DNA of 64,000 nt from Tetragonia tetragonoides (GCA_038025085.1 CM076146.1:19318001-19382000); one strand, 5' to 3'; positions 21,976 to 34,223 are shown, numbered from the stretch's first letter. Made by a program: numbers and translations. The notes: generated from the letters alone by a model not told the origin.

Positions 21976-23880
21976 CCTCACCTCATTGGTCGGCAAGGTC
22001 ACACTTGGGGGCTGACCCCGAGAAGCTCTGGAATGAGACCTCCTAGGACCCAGAGGAGCTAGACGATCCACCTACAAGACACAAGGAGTCAGTATATTAC
22101 GCGTACAATTAAAAGATGCAGATAAGTTTCTTACCTCAGAAGTGAGGTCTGGCATCAAGCGGTCCAAGCAATAGGCCAGGTACACGGCGGTCTGGTCTAA
22201 GCCAACGACCTCCGGCACGATAAACTCCTGCGCCGCCCTACCACAGATCACGACCCCCAAGTCCCGCACACTCAGACCACGCAAGTAAAACATGGTCAAA
22301 GGAGGATCCTCCGGAACCAGATGAGTACCCAGGGAGGGATAGACAAACCGAGTCAAACGATCCCCTATGTACCATACAAAGCTGAATGGGGCTCGAAGAC
22401 CACTCGTAGAGAAGATACCCTAAAAGACTCTAGGGTAATGTGGGTATGAACCCCAGGAACATCATCAAAAGCGGACCACAACACCTGCAGATTACCAATT
22501 CAAAATTCATTCACATAGAATGAACAAAAGGGAATGCACAAGTCAACAACCACGTACCGTAAACGCAACATGACTCTCGAAGGTGGCCCGGAAATGCTCC
22601 AGAGAGGAAAACGGATGGGCATCCCTGCCAACCCATCGCGAACCTAAAGGGAATATTCTCAAACCAGGACGATGAGGACCAAAAGCTGAAAAATACTCAA
22701 AGAACCACAGCTGCCACACAAGCAAACACAAAAAATGATTTCCACAATTGAAGACATGGGCAAAAAAAAAAAAAAAAAAAAAGAGAGGAGTGAAATAGGA
22801 GAGCCTACCTCTAGTATCCTCCATGGGCCCGTGATAGATGTCCTCTCACTCGTCTCCTTAGGCCTACAGGCCCGACGACGCCACTTCACCAAAGAAGCAT
22901 AGGCAGCAGCACCAAGGTTGTACTCACGCACCTTGGTCAAATCCTCCAAGCATGTCAAGAAACTGACTTGACACACGCTCTTCTTTTGAGCAAAGATCGT
23001 CGACCCCAGCAAACAAGCCAGGAAAATATGAGCCCTCTGCTCCTCGGTAAGCCCCTGCGCAGATACGGTCTCCCACAACCGCGCCAAGGAAACCCGATCC
23101 TTATCAAAGTGGATGTATACGGGTCCGTAAAGATCCAACAAGGTGTCACTCCGTCGCCAATAGCTCGCGTCGTACTGAATACGACGCTCTCTAAAGGATA
23201 ACCCCGTCAGCACAGCAAACTGATATGGGGTAGGAAACAACTCTCCCACAGGTGTATGGAAAGTGTTTGTAGAATCCCAAAACCTCTCCAGTAACCCCCG
23301 GGAAACAATCCTAGAATCCCCCGAGTGACAAGCAGGTATGACAGTCAAAAAAATCAGCGAGACCCGAGTCCAGTACCAAATTCCTGGCCCCCTCCGAAAA
23401 GGTCCCCAACATCATAGCCCAGCGGGAAGTAGTCCCATGAGCCTGCAGCAAAACCCCGACACCCTAGCTAACCAACAAAATTTTCTCAATACCCCATATA
23501 CCACAAATAGAGCTAAAATAAATTCCACACAAATTATATACAGCTGACCACCAATCCAGTACAAGTCCCAATTTGTTCGTGTGCCGAAGAACTAACAGTT
23601 CCAATTTTCAGTTTGAATATACTGAACAGAAAAAAAAGAATAGTAGAAAACATACCAGCCTCAAGTCAGACAAATGACTTTGTCTATCCGGCAACAGTAC
23701 ACTACGGTTCCAAACTCCAGGAGAGCGCCAATCCAACCGCATAAAATAATCCTGGTATAGTAGAGCCCCATCCGCGTGACCGGTCGGAGGCCCTTGGGTA
23801 GAAGGTAACCCGGTGCGAAAAAGGCTCCGGTCATACTCCTCCTCACTCATAGGACGCTTCTCTTTGTCTACGGGAGCCAT

Positions 23881-24544
23881 GGGAACACAATGGAACTTTC
23901 TCTCTCTACAAGTGGGAAAACAAAAGTTTCAGATTCGCAAGAAATAAACACTCATTCTACAATGCAACCTAAAATTCAGCAACTAGGCGGAAAAATAATC
24001 GAGTTCAAGACAAAAACCGAAGCGAACAGACAAGAATCGACTTACCTCAAGTGGAGTGAAGCACTCAACAATGGAGGAACTTGCTCTCGACAATGGCTCG
24101 GTGAGGAAGAAGACCCAAAACGCGAAAAGAAGAGAGAGAAAGCGCCGAAGCGCTTTTTATTTGGCTCAAGCCCAGCGCCGCTAGCGGCCTCACACCGAGG
24201 CCCAGAGCCGCGCCTGGGCCGCTAGTGGCCCTGCAGACCTGCAGCACGGGCCCCACTGCTGACCCATGGCCCCTTTTTGCAGTCCAAAGTTCGTTATTAC
24301 AGTTCATTTTGCGGCAATATCAGTACCAAGCGCGCAGGAGCGCTGCCCCTGGCCCACAGATTCAAATTCGACAGTTAGCCCATTTTACGGTACCAACTAT
24401 TTACAGGTAAAACTAACCCGTTTATTTTTGCAGTTCCCAAATACTGAAATCCGGATCTACACTGCGACGACTCTCACCGCCCGGAGCGCCGAAGTTGTTT
24501 ATGAGCCCGAAAATTTTTTTCGGCACTTGCTAAGCAACACAACA
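23881..24544 (+). other. Region upstream of the antisense PMD-like gene, no gene
   Basis: It holds the presumed minus-strand promoter: GC palindrome at 24174-24187 and a TATA-like AATAAAAAG on the minus strand at 24153-24162. No coding region is supported. Confidence 0.45.
24174..24187 (-). promoter_or_regulatory. GC palindrome upstream of PMD-like gene
   Basis: AGCGCCGCTAGCGG is identical to the copy in the 5' LTR (9567-9580). A second, weaker copy follows about 35 bp away (GGGCCGCTAGTGGCC). Confidence 0.45.
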
Positions 24545-24865
24545 GTACAAATTTTGGGCCAGTCACTGATCGCTTAAGCTATTGCTGTTAAACTATCCTT
24601 CTGTGAAACTACAAATTTTGGGCCAGTCACTGATCGCTTAAGCTATTGCGCTGAAACTGTCCTTTTGCGGCATTACAAATTTTTGGGGTTAGTCAATGAT
24701 CGCTTAAGCTATTGCGGTTAAACTATCCTTCTACGAGGTTACTATTTTTTGTATCAGTCAATGATTGCTTAAACTGTTGCGGTTAAACTGTCCATTATTT
24801 TTCTATGTTTCAGTCAATGATTGCTTAAACTATTGCATCTAAACTGTTCATATGTCCTAACCACT
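24545..24865. repeat. ~65-bp tandem repeat, five copies
   Basis: The core AGTCA(C/A)TGATCGCTTAAGC recurs at 24561, 24625, 24691, 24756 and 24812. Divergence grows to the right. It lies in the 3' untranslated part of element 2. Tandem repeats in this position are known from Tat-lineage elements such as Retand. Confidence 0.9.
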
Positions 24866-25276
24866 TTACGGCCGATTACTTTTAATCGCGATGTTTCGTT
24901 GACTTTTTCGTTTCTCGTACAGGGACGGAATCTCGACATCCGCCGAGCGGTGTTTAGTCACTGTTTGTCGAAGCACTCTACGTTGATCCTTCTCAAAGTA
25001 TTACTAACTTTTCTATTCACTCTAAATACAGGTCTCCAGCAGACGTTTAGATCATTTACGGACGGTGTTCTATCCTGCTACTATAACCTTTGTTTTCTCT
25101 TGTGTTCACAAGGATGAAATCTTAGCATACTACGAGCGTGTTCCAACTCAGGTTTGTCTTCATATGCATACATACTGTACACTCTCACACACCATGTGCA
25201 CATCAGCATCCTGCATGTCGCCTTCGGAGTACTTTGATCTTCGCTTTTACTGAAGCTCGATCAAAGTGGGGGCTTT
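24866..25276 (+). other. 3' untranslated end of element 2
   Basis: No gene seen. It ends GATCAAAGTGGGGGCTTT, a purine-rich GTGGGGG stretch right before the 3' LTR that should be the polypurine tract. Confidence 0.6.
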
Positions 25277-26482
25277 TGTAGACGCCAAAAAAGCGTCTTC
25301 AGATTTCTCCGCAAAAGCCCGATGATGAAATGAGTAATTTTTAAGCTTGAACTGCTATTTTGCTTTAATAGTTAAGATAAGGTCTCACGTTTTTTCCTCC
25401 AAATACTCATTCATTCCATTCAATTTAGAAGCCCCGTTCAAGAGTTTTTCAACGACATGTCTCATGCCTCATTCCGACTCTCGGTCGCCGGGTTGCGATT
25501 TAAGGGTAAAACCGTCCTTTACCGTTCAGGGGTAAAACGATCTTTTCATATTTTTCAGAATATTTAAAATCCTCCGGAAAATGAAAATGGGCTGGATGAC
25601 GTCATTATGACTTCCGTCAGCGACGCTGACTTCCCTTCGAGCCCGGCTCATTTTTCAAGCCCGTCTCATTTTTCAGCTCAAATTCGACCGTACAACCCTA
25701 CTTTTCCACGCCTATATAAACAACCCTTCACCCTTAGTTCAAAACACACCGTCTACAGTTGACAACCTCTATTCTCGGGAGTATTGACACCGAGCTTTCC
25801 CCTCTTTCTTCCAAACTTGAGATCTATTTTTACTATTCTTGTCAAATATAGCCTACAGTTCAGGTACAAATTCCTAAGGGCTCAAATTAACTTACTTGCT
25901 TAATTGTTTATTTTCTAAGTAGTCATAATGTAGATATCATGCTAGGTCACGTTTTTATTGCTTCCTAAATACTGTCTATATAATCGTTGTGCTGCCCATC
26001 TTGTCAATCAAATGCATGCCTAAATAAGGGTTAAAAATAAATGTAGTGATGCTTGTGATACACCAATTAATAGTCTAAGTCTAGGTTGTTAATCCGGTTT
26101 TGCATGGTAATTATGTCTTTAAATTATTAAGCAAACTTAAGTTAGTAGAGGCCGTCATAATACGGGCGAGTAGGGTGCCTAACACCTTCCCACCTCGTAC
26201 CTTCGCCCCCGAACCCTTTATTCTTGGGTACTTATATGTTTTATATAAGCGGGAGTCTTTCTAAAAACATGATTAGTTCACTTATCGCGCTATTGGGTTG
26301 TCCCTTCGATAAAACACCGATAGCAGTTTTGTGACCTCTTTCATGGTTTTTTTCATTCACGTCTTTTCAAAAGCTTTTATAACTCGATGGTCCCTTGAAC
26401 CTATCTAAGCCCCAAACTGACAAATTTTCTATAAGGACACACTCCGTGGAAACAAGGATTGGAAAAATCCCGGGTCCTTACA
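25277..26482 (+). repeat. 3' LTR of element 2 (1206 bp)
   Basis: TGTAGACGCC to GGGTCCTTACA. It is close to 9185-10443 but lacks ~60 bp that include the GC palindrome. TATA box at 25713-25720. Confidence 0.92.
25713..25720 (+). promoter_or_regulatory. TATA box of 3' LTR
   Basis: TATATAAA, equivalent to 9670-9677. Confidence 0.6.
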
Positions 26483-29400
26483 ACGAGGATCAACCCAATT
26501 CTTAGCTTTGAGTATATGGATTAGACTTCTCAAAAATATCCGTTCTTTACTGGGGAATAACATTCATCGGGGGTGGATAAATGGATGATTTGTGTAGATT
26601 GTGGGTACGTATTGGTGGGTAATGGCTCAAAGGAGTCTTTCCGATAGGATCCCCCGGGGTGGCCCGAAGCCAAATATGAGGGGACGATCAATAATTAGCT
26701 TTTACTCGATCATAGGTATTCCACTATGGAAAATGGTTGTAACTGGGAAAATGTGGATTCCACTGGGGATTGTGATTTGTATGAAGGTGATTTTATGGAA
26801 TGGTAGGTGGAACACCCATGATTGCGTACAAGCAAATTTCTGATTCTAACTTCGAATGTGGCCCCGGGCCGGGATGTGTACATAAACTAATACACTGGTT
26901 TTAGAAAACGTTTTTGAACATAATATATAACACACAAGTGAGAGAAGTTCTTTTTATTTTATTTTCCAAGTTGAATTATTAGGTGGAATCATATAAATGC
27001 AAATGTACAAAATGTAATTAAAGAGGCCTCGGAATAAACAAATTACAAATCGAGTATTTACAATACAATATACAAAAAATGTCTAAAAATCCTAAAAAAG
27101 AGAAAAAGACTTGATCTTCATGCACATGGCGCCTCCGGGGCTCGATCTTCATCTTCGTCTTCAAAAGTTGGACTTATTCACAAAGGATTGGTTCATTTAC
27201 AAAAGAATTGATTTATTTACAACGAATTGGTTATTTACAAAAGGCGGTTTAAAAGAACCGACAAGGGATTAGTCCCAACGCGACTTATTAACTCCAAATT
27301 TATTGTTTTAATTAGTGGGACACACTAAAGGAATAAACAGAAGAATTTCGTATTTTTGTGGGTTCATTTGATAATTAAACGAAAATCGTTTATAAAATCG
27401 AACAAAACCGTTTTTACAATAATCTGGACAGAACTTCTAAAATTCATATCTCGGTCATAACTCAACCAAATGGAGTGGTTCAAAACCCTAACTTGGTTCA
27501 TTTTACTTCATGTTTCCACTGTAAAAATCTCAAGTAAAGAAAGTTGACGATCGGTGGATTATTCACGATTTACGAGCTTCTAGAAGCCTTTGGACAGACC
27601 CTGGTTTTTGATTTATTGGGAATTATTTACAAGTGATCTAGGTCTAATATTTACAGGACTTAGACTATACTTGAAGGTGGATATGTACACAAACTTACAT
27701 GAATTTTAGACAAGTCTAAGTCATTAAACGAAAATAAGCAAAAGGACTGTACAAAAGCCTTAATGTTCTAAACTTAACCAAATGTCTTTCATTTTGACAG
27801 AATCAAACTCGGTTTGATTAATTCATTAAAAATCAAAAACACATCCAAATGGAGTGTTTCCAAAGCCTAGATTGATTTTTATTGAATACTCTATCCAAAT
27901 AAAAGTTCATATTTCATTAAAGAGGTGCTAAACACCGCATACGTTTCCGTTAAGTGAACGTTGTCATTTCTTGACATATACTCGGTTGGTTAATTTTAGA
28001 ATTAAATCTACTTCGTTAAACTTGAATTATTCTTTACAAATTGAATTAGACACACTAAGGACTGCCTAAAAACAATATCAAAGAAGATACACTATCCTAT
28101 GTTGTTAAACTAAGCCATTTATTTACAAGGTCGAAATCTGAGAAAATCTTCAAAGGGACAGCACTTCTTCATCTTTTCAAAAGCTATTTAAAACTCATTT
28201 GGTATCCAAAATGGACGAAATAGGTGGCTGTAGACATATAAGGAAATTATCTTTAATGTACTCAGAAATAGACCAAGCTCAAAACTTAGTCGTTTGTTAG
28301 TTATTTACAGATCTAAGGACGTTGGTCATTTTTAAACACAGAAACTTCAAAATTCAGTTGCGGAGGACTGAACCGTTGGATCTTGGCGATTTTTATCTCG
28401 TTAGAAATCCCTCTGAACAAGGTTTCCTATGACACTAATTTAATCAAATTCCAGCCGTTAAATCTTCCTAGTTCTACAAATGAATTTTGCTCTAAAAACT
28501 GTCAACTACCCGAATTATTACAACTTTGTACAAAAAGTAAATTCGAGGCCTCTATATGCAAAATGACCTTTTTTTTGTTCAATTTCAAGTATATAAAAAA
28601 AATAAAAATGGTGATGAGAAAGAGAGAAACATTCATTGATCATACAATTTTGGCACAAGCAACTCCCTTCCTCACAGCAAAAAATCACTCTCTACAAGCT
28701 GGATCTATGTCCACCATGGAGACGGGTTCGCGTGGGCACTTGAACCCTTACCTAGAAATTTTTGGCCGCTCAAAAATGGGTGAGCTTTTTTAGGGGGTAT
28801 TTATAAGGGGGAGAAAGATAAAGGGTGAATTAGGGTTAGGATATGGAGGGTGGGATTTGGTGGGAGGTGGATGGTGAGATGGGGGGTGAGAGAATGTGGA
28901 TGGGAGAGTGACAAATGTCACATTTGTGGTAATGGAAAGAAGATGGGGGAATCTTGTGAGGTGGAAGTGAGTCGAAAAGAGAAAAGATGAGATAAGGTGT
29001 GAGAAAAAATAGAAAAAGGAAAAAACAAAAACAAAATAAAAAATAATAAAAAAAGAAATAAAAAACGTGGAGGAGGGGGAAAAGAATTATTTTTCTTTTT
29101 CTTTTTCTTCTCTTTTTCGGTTGTGAGGGGGGATTTTTTTTTTTTATTTTTATTTAATTTTTTGGGTGGGGGTTAATTCATGGAAAAGGAAAGGGTATTT
29201 TGGTATTTTGTACTTGATACCATTATTCTTTTTTGTCTTTAGCTATTGGATGGGAACATGGGAATATTGTGATGTCATGCATGACATCATAATTCCAATC
29301 CTTATTTATTTTTGTATTTTCTCTTTTATATTCTTTTTTGGATTTTTGATTCATTTTCTCTTTTGGAATTTGGGCTTTGGGCTTTGCTTTGCTAATGGGT

Positions 29401-29532
29401 TGGGTCACCATATGGACCCTAAATGTCCTTTTTAGCCCAAATGACTTATTTAATTAGCGTAATTACAGTTAATGCTAATATTAACTGTAATAATTACTTA
29501 AAACAAATACAAGTCAAAATTCGGCGTCTACA
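26483..29532 (-). other. Right part of the large (solo) LTR, no gene
   Basis: About 3 kb, A/T-rich, with no supported coding region in either strand. Purine-rich GGTGGGA/GATGGTG stretches lie at 28840-29000. It ends with CGGCGTCTACA, the LTR terminus on the minus strand. Short open frames near 28383 and 29166 have no domain and biased composition. Confidence 0.65.
28798..28806 (-). promoter_or_regulatory. Minus-strand TATA box of the large LTR
   Basis: Minus strand reads CTTATAAATACCCCC about 730 bp from the LTR start at 29532, a usual place for the promoter in a long U3. Confidence 0.5.
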
Positions 29533-30165
29533 CTCACTGGGCACTGTGACAAGGGACATGGGCGCTCACTGGGCGCTGGGACATGGGCGCTCACTAGGCG
29601 CTGTGACATGGGCGCTCACTGGGCGCTGCGCGCTGGGACATGGGACATGGGTGCTGCAGCACCATGGGACATGGGTGCTGCGTCATGGGAAAAGGGCGCT
29701 GCAGCACCATGGGACATGGGTGCTGGGTCATGGGACATGGGTGCTGCGTAATGGGACAAGGGTGCTGCGTCATGGGACATGGGTGCTGCGTCATGGGACA
29801 AGGGTGTTGCAGCATCATGGGATATGGGTGCTGCGTCATGGACAAGGGTGCTGCAGCACCATGGGACATGGGTGCTGCATAATGGGACAAGGGTGCTGCA
29901 TGGGACATGGGTGCTGCGTCATGAGACAAGGGTGCTGCAAGTGCTGCGTCATGGGACAAGGGTGCTGCGTCATGGGACAAGCACGCTGCAGCGCCATGGG
30001 TCACGATGCTGCGTCATGGGACAAGGGCGCTGCTGTGCCATGGGTCATGCTGCTGCGTCATGGGACAAGGGCGCTGCAGCACCATGTCATGGGACAAGTT
30101 GCGCCATGGGTCATGGGTGCTGCTTCATGGGACATGGGCGGTGGGACTTGCCGCGTCATGGCCAC
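29533..30165. repeat. 21/24-bp minisatellite, block 1
   Basis: Units GGGTGCTGCGTCATGGGACA(A/T) of 21 bp alternate with 24-bp units holding GCTGCAGCACCATGG. The first ~100 bp are a related CACTGGGCGCTGGGACATGG form. Both unit lengths are multiples of three, which creates long false reading frames on both strands. Confidence 0.93.
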
Positions 30166-31530
30166 TTCTTCCTAGCACGGGCACGAGCACGGGCATGGAC
30201 ATTTTGATATCTTTATAATTGGGACTTTTTCATACTTAGCCCATATGACTTAGCCTCTTCCCTTCTTCATACTTGGCCTAATATTTCCCCCAAAAAAATG
30301 CCTCTAGACCACTTTTTTTAGGCATTAATGTTTTTGAGGGTAGTTTGGTCAATTTACTCAGTTGAGGGTAGTTTTGTCCTTCTGAATTACTTCTCAAATT
30401 CACATGTGTTATTGGTGTATCTATCTATATGTATCCACATATCAATATCAGATGAACAAAGTTTTCGGAGGTATGTGCGTGGTGTATTGGAATGAAGGTA
30501 ATAAGGGTAATTCCGTGATTATACATAATATTATTTACTTAATCATCAAGAAAAATAACACCAATATTATGACGACTCTTGCATAATTCCCTTGTGGCCC
30601 AACCCAGTTTTTCCTTCTTTTTTTTCCAGGCCAGTGTAAATTATGAGATAACTATAACAAAGTACACTTATTTATCATCAAAACTAAATTGACATAGCGG
30701 TAAGTACTCCTCTTGTCAAGCGCGCAGTGAGAACTAATGATCATGATTTCGACTCTTGTCAAGCTCACAGTGAGAATTATTTGTAAGGGGTTATTCAATT
30801 ACAGCTACCTTCTACTTATTCACTGTTAAAAAATATTCTACTAAGGACATTAATTCTACATAAATAACATATTCGCATTTTTAATAAGCTTATTTTACTA
30901 AATTATTTTACTCGTATTTTTTTATGTTAATTTCGGCCCCACTACGCAAAATATTCGCCCCCTGGTGTAGTTGATATTCTAGGAGTGAGATGTTTGCGGG
31001 ATCAAGCCCTTAGAAACATGAAACACTTTCTAGAAATACCAGTGTACGAGAAAAAAAAACTATGGAAGATTAGAAAGATGAAAGTTTGATACAAGAAATA
31101 GTAAGCCGTATGAGTACAAACTGACTTATTTTAAACAGGCCAAAATGAATATCTTTCCTCTAATTATGATGTTTCTAGAGTAATGGAAAAAAGAAATCAC
31201 ATAATACAAATCAGGTTCTGATAGGAGTAGACATACCCAATGCATAACTTTCAAACTAGGGTTTTTGAGAATTTGGATAATTATTTTCCAAAAGTTCCAT
31301 CTCAAACTTTTCAAGTATATTATTAAGTTACGGAAAAATATATTTTTGTAAATTTTTCAGGCAAGGTAACTATTTAATTTAATTTTTAACAAAAAATAAG
31401 GTTGAAAAATAGGAAATAAATAGAAATAATATCAGAAAAATTACAAATCACTACAAAAAGATTGGGAAATATTTTTGTGACCTCACTTTAATTTTTGAAA
31501 TAATTTTGAGACTTCACTCGAGTAGGAAAT
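30166..31530. other. Macrosatellite spacer, copy 1
   Basis: Non-coding. It starts with a GCACGGGCATGGACATTT junction shared with 41580 and shares more than 1 kb with 59190-60476. Near 31213 it has a GGTTCTGATAGGAGTAGACAT block related to the LTRs at 52552 and 57409. No gene supported. Confidence 0.75.
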
Positions 31531-31682
31531 TTCGGCCATCACCCATGCTTTTGGTGTCCCGGCCCTTACATTGGTGTCCCGTAAAAACGCCCTTACAAGC
31601 CTATCATGGACCAGATAACCAATCCCGAGAGCCTGCCATGTCCCTTAGGGATGTCCTGTGCGATATGGTGTGAAAATATATA
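31531..31682. repeat. ~300-bp satellite, first monomer, cut by element 5
   Basis: Matches the spacer-to-satellite entry at 46195 and 60477 (CGGCCCTTACATTGGTGTCCCG). It breaks off in the middle of the monomer at the LTR start. Confidence 0.82.
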
Positions 31683-32152
31683 TGATACCCCAATATTTTC
31701 TATAATTATTATATTGATTTATAAATGATTTATAAATAGTTTCGGAGATTAAATCGTAATTATATTCAAGGATTCAATTTATTCAATTAAAGACATAATA
31801 AATTAATTATTATTATGGGACTTTCATAAATTGCATTTATCATTTTTGAGAAGTTTAATTAAAATGTTTTATATATGAATAAAAATTATTCATATAGTTT
31901 AATTAGTTTTAATTAGTTTTAATTTGCAATTTAAATTAGAAAATTATTAAATAAATTCCTAAACCCAATCGTATTTGACTTGGGTTGACTGAGGGCCTAT
32001 AGAAGGAAAAAGGTGAGACAATTGATCAGTTTTGCAAACTGAACCAAAACCCTCAAAGCTTTCTCTCTCTCACCCGAAACCTCTTTCTCTCTCTCCTCAC
32101 CGGCCTCCTTCTCTCTCTCCTCTCTCTACCGGCTCACCCTCACTCTCGCCGG

Positions 32153-32226
<74 letters not shown>

Positions 32227-34221
32227 CACGTGTTCTCGTCCCCCTCCCCTGTTCTGGTCGTCGCGCCGCTGTGAGCCACCACGGCGGCACCAGGCCGTGC
32301 CTGGGTGGTCGCTGGTGATGGCCCAAGGCCGCGACATGGCCCCTGCTCACTCTCTCTTCTATTCTCTCCTTCTTTCTCTCTTTCGAGTTTTTTCGTGTGA
32401 TCCGTGATGGGTCGGGTTATGGGTCCCTTGCATGGGTACCCATGACCTAGACCTAATTTTAAAGTTAGGGTTTCGTTTTTATATTTTTCGTAATTATTAA
32501 TTCGATTTTCAATATTTTCAATTTAATGTTTATATTTTTCTGCACTCATTCGGAATTGGAATTCGGATTTTCAAAATCCTAGATTGGTTGAAATAAATCA
32601 AGGAGTTTAATAAAATTATCATACACAGAATTTGTTACTGTTTGTTTTTTTGTATTTAATTAATACTGATTCGATAATTATTTTTAATTAGGAGCTAACG
32701 AGCAAGCGTGATTATTGTCGACCGTTGGAGCATACTTACTGTTGCTAGAGTTTTAGTGGTAAGCTCTCATTCCTACCTTCTTTCAAAGCCCCATCAAAAC
32801 TATTTTGATGTGTTATGTGCTAATTGGGTATTTGTTGTGAATTTAATATGCATAGCATGATTAAATTATATCGTCATTATTATGAGAATTATTAAGCATG
32901 ATTTACTGCTGTAAATATTAATTATAATTGGCATGTTGATTGTTATCATGTTTTTGGAATTAATTAGTCCATATGATGATTATTGGACAATTGTTGAATG
33001 ATGAATTATTAGTATTATTATGCTATGAATTATATGCTAATTGGTATGGGTATTATTGAGTGCTAGTGAGCACCTATATATTATCGTTTAATGTCTTTGG
33101 TGATTTGTGAATTTTTGGATATCATATTACCTTGCCGAAGTGCTGCCGAAATTGTGCTAGACATGCAACGTCATCATTATTGAATTAAAGCATGTTTAAT
33201 TCTCATCGTATTGAATTATCATTATCGTCGTTATTTACTATTTAATGTCAAGAGCATGAAATGAATTAGTAAGTTGTGGCCTCGTAGTACCACTATGTAA
33301 ACCAATGCAAATAATGTGAATTGAATTAAATGAGAGTAAGACTCGTAATCGATCCCTAGGAGTAGTCGAGCAATCGGGATTACACCTAATGGTGTACTTC
33401 AAGGAATGAGTGATTTCCAAGTTACTTATGGACACCTCACAGTGTATCTGGGACGGATCATTCCCCCTTTATTAAGTCCTCTATGCTCGTGTAATTGTAC
33501 TAGAGGTAGTGTGCACACTAGAGTCATTAAGTCCATGGCGTGATTGTATCTTCGATGAACAGTATGGGTAATCGCTGTTCTATTCGCTCTCTTACATCTC
33601 TCTAATCAAGACGGATTGTCTATGTCGTATTTCGTGTGATCACTATACAAGAATTGCATATAAAAGAATGTCGTTATGCGTATGCTTGATTATATGCTTA
33701 TGTGCGTATGCAAATGAATTTCAATGATTCTTCTAAAACCTCTGGTATGGTTTGCGAAATGTTTTCATTGGGTACGGATGATGTTTATTCAGTTTATCTG
33801 ATTTTTGTTTCTTTTCTTTTCTTTTGTATTTTGTTTCCGTCACGGAAACCAAAGTGCAGGTTTAGTTTATTGAGGACGTACAGCTTGGAAGGTAGAGTTG
33901 GCATCGATTTTCAGAACTCTTTCTATTCAGTTAGATCGTTGGGATTTTTATTGGATTTAGCCCTTTGAAGGCAAGTTGTAATAAATTGGTTTAATGGTTT
34001 TAGCTCACTATATAGACAACTCTGATATTAACTGTTTTAGATTGTTTAGTTCCGTAGTAAGTTCTTTTTGATGCCTAGTCTTTTTTTCTGCTTAGCATTT
34101 ACTCCTTAGTGATAAATGTTGCAGTGACGCACCCCGGGTTTGGGACGGTTCAGCGGTGTCGAGTCGTGCACAGCGACGTCGATAGCTCCCAGGGAACAGT
34201 TGCGAATTAAGGGGTGTTACA
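31683..34221 (+). repeat. 5' LTR of element 5 (2539 bp)
   Basis: Starts TGATACCCCAATATTTTC and ends GGGGTGTTACA before the primer site. The first 188 bp match 40882-41069 with roughly ten differences by eye (about 94%). Confidence 0.9.
32155..32222. repeat. (CT)n microsatellite inside the LTR
   Basis: About 34 CT units, preceded by looser CT-rich sequence from 32060. It gives false Leu-Ser and Arg-Glu frames. Confidence 0.97.
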
Positions 34222-34223
34222 AA

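Larger units (their letters stand above)
17976..23880 (-). pseudogene. Antisense seven-exon PMD-like gene, split by a nested element
   Basis: Minus-strand exons with GT-AG borders: 23880-23656, 23442-22809, 22710-22558, 22484-22135, 22071 to 18720 (split by the insert 18827-21975), 18629-18548, 18467-17976. Exon 2 holds the plant mobile domain core, LLERFWDSTNTFHTPVGE then YQFAVLTGLSF, and exon 3 has LWFFEYFSAFGPHRPG, the usual LW..E..P..RP motif. The last exon codes a Ser/Pro-rich tail ending DDEADSNDSS. Breaks: a one-base frame change in a T run near 23346, a frame change with a stop in exon 4 near 22365, and the nested insertion in exon 5. PMD proteins act in gene silencing in plants and also occur in transposons; which role applies here is unknown. 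Introns survive because the gene is antisense to the element's genomic RNA. Confidence 0.75.
9185..26482 (+). mobile_element. Tat-like giant element 2 with antisense genes (17.3 kb including nested insert)
   Basis: Two LTRs with TGTAGACGCC ends bound it. The flanks ACGGG (9180-9184) and ACGAG (26483-26487) form a target duplication with one mismatch. Inside are gag-protease (many stops), zinc-finger remnants, integrase without RT or RNase H, a conserved post-pol block, two antisense genes (16076-17420 and 17976-23880), a 65-bp tandem repeat, and the 3' LTR. A 3.15-kb gag-only LTR element is nested at 18827-21975. It lacks its primer site and RT, so it cannot move alone. Structure and order fit the Tat lineage (Retand/Ogre-like). 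Confidence 0.88.
8313..29532 (-). mobile_element. Large LTR, probably a solo LTR (~3.9 kb), split by element 2
   Basis: The outer ends read TGTGGGGCC at 8313 and CGGCGTCTACA at 29532, flanked by the 5-bp duplication CTCAC (8308-8312 and 29533-29537). On the minus strand it begins TGTAGACGCCG, like the other Tat-type LTRs here, and ends CCCCACA. Once element 2 (9185-26482) is removed, about 3.9 kb remain, with no coding domain and a minus-strand TATA box near 28800. Length and lack of genes fit a solo LTR of an Ogre/Tat-size element. A gene-less LTR derivative is the alternative. It sits inside the minisatellite. Confidence 0.75.

Noticed and set aside
22659..23348. Plus-strand retroelement gene in this stretch
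   Set aside because: The PMD motifs and the splice sites are on the minus strand only; plus-strand frames are short and without domain.
29423..30207. Long ORFs on both strands with repeated GCCVMGQ or HDAAPMS units (also 41024-41709, 52313-52686, 57784-58379)
   Set aside because: They follow from minisatellite unit lengths of 21 and 24 bp without stop codons; all frames look alike and no start context or domain is present.
32032..32350. Ser-Leu and Arg-Glu repeat ORFs
   Set aside because: By-products of the (CT)n tract inside the LTR.
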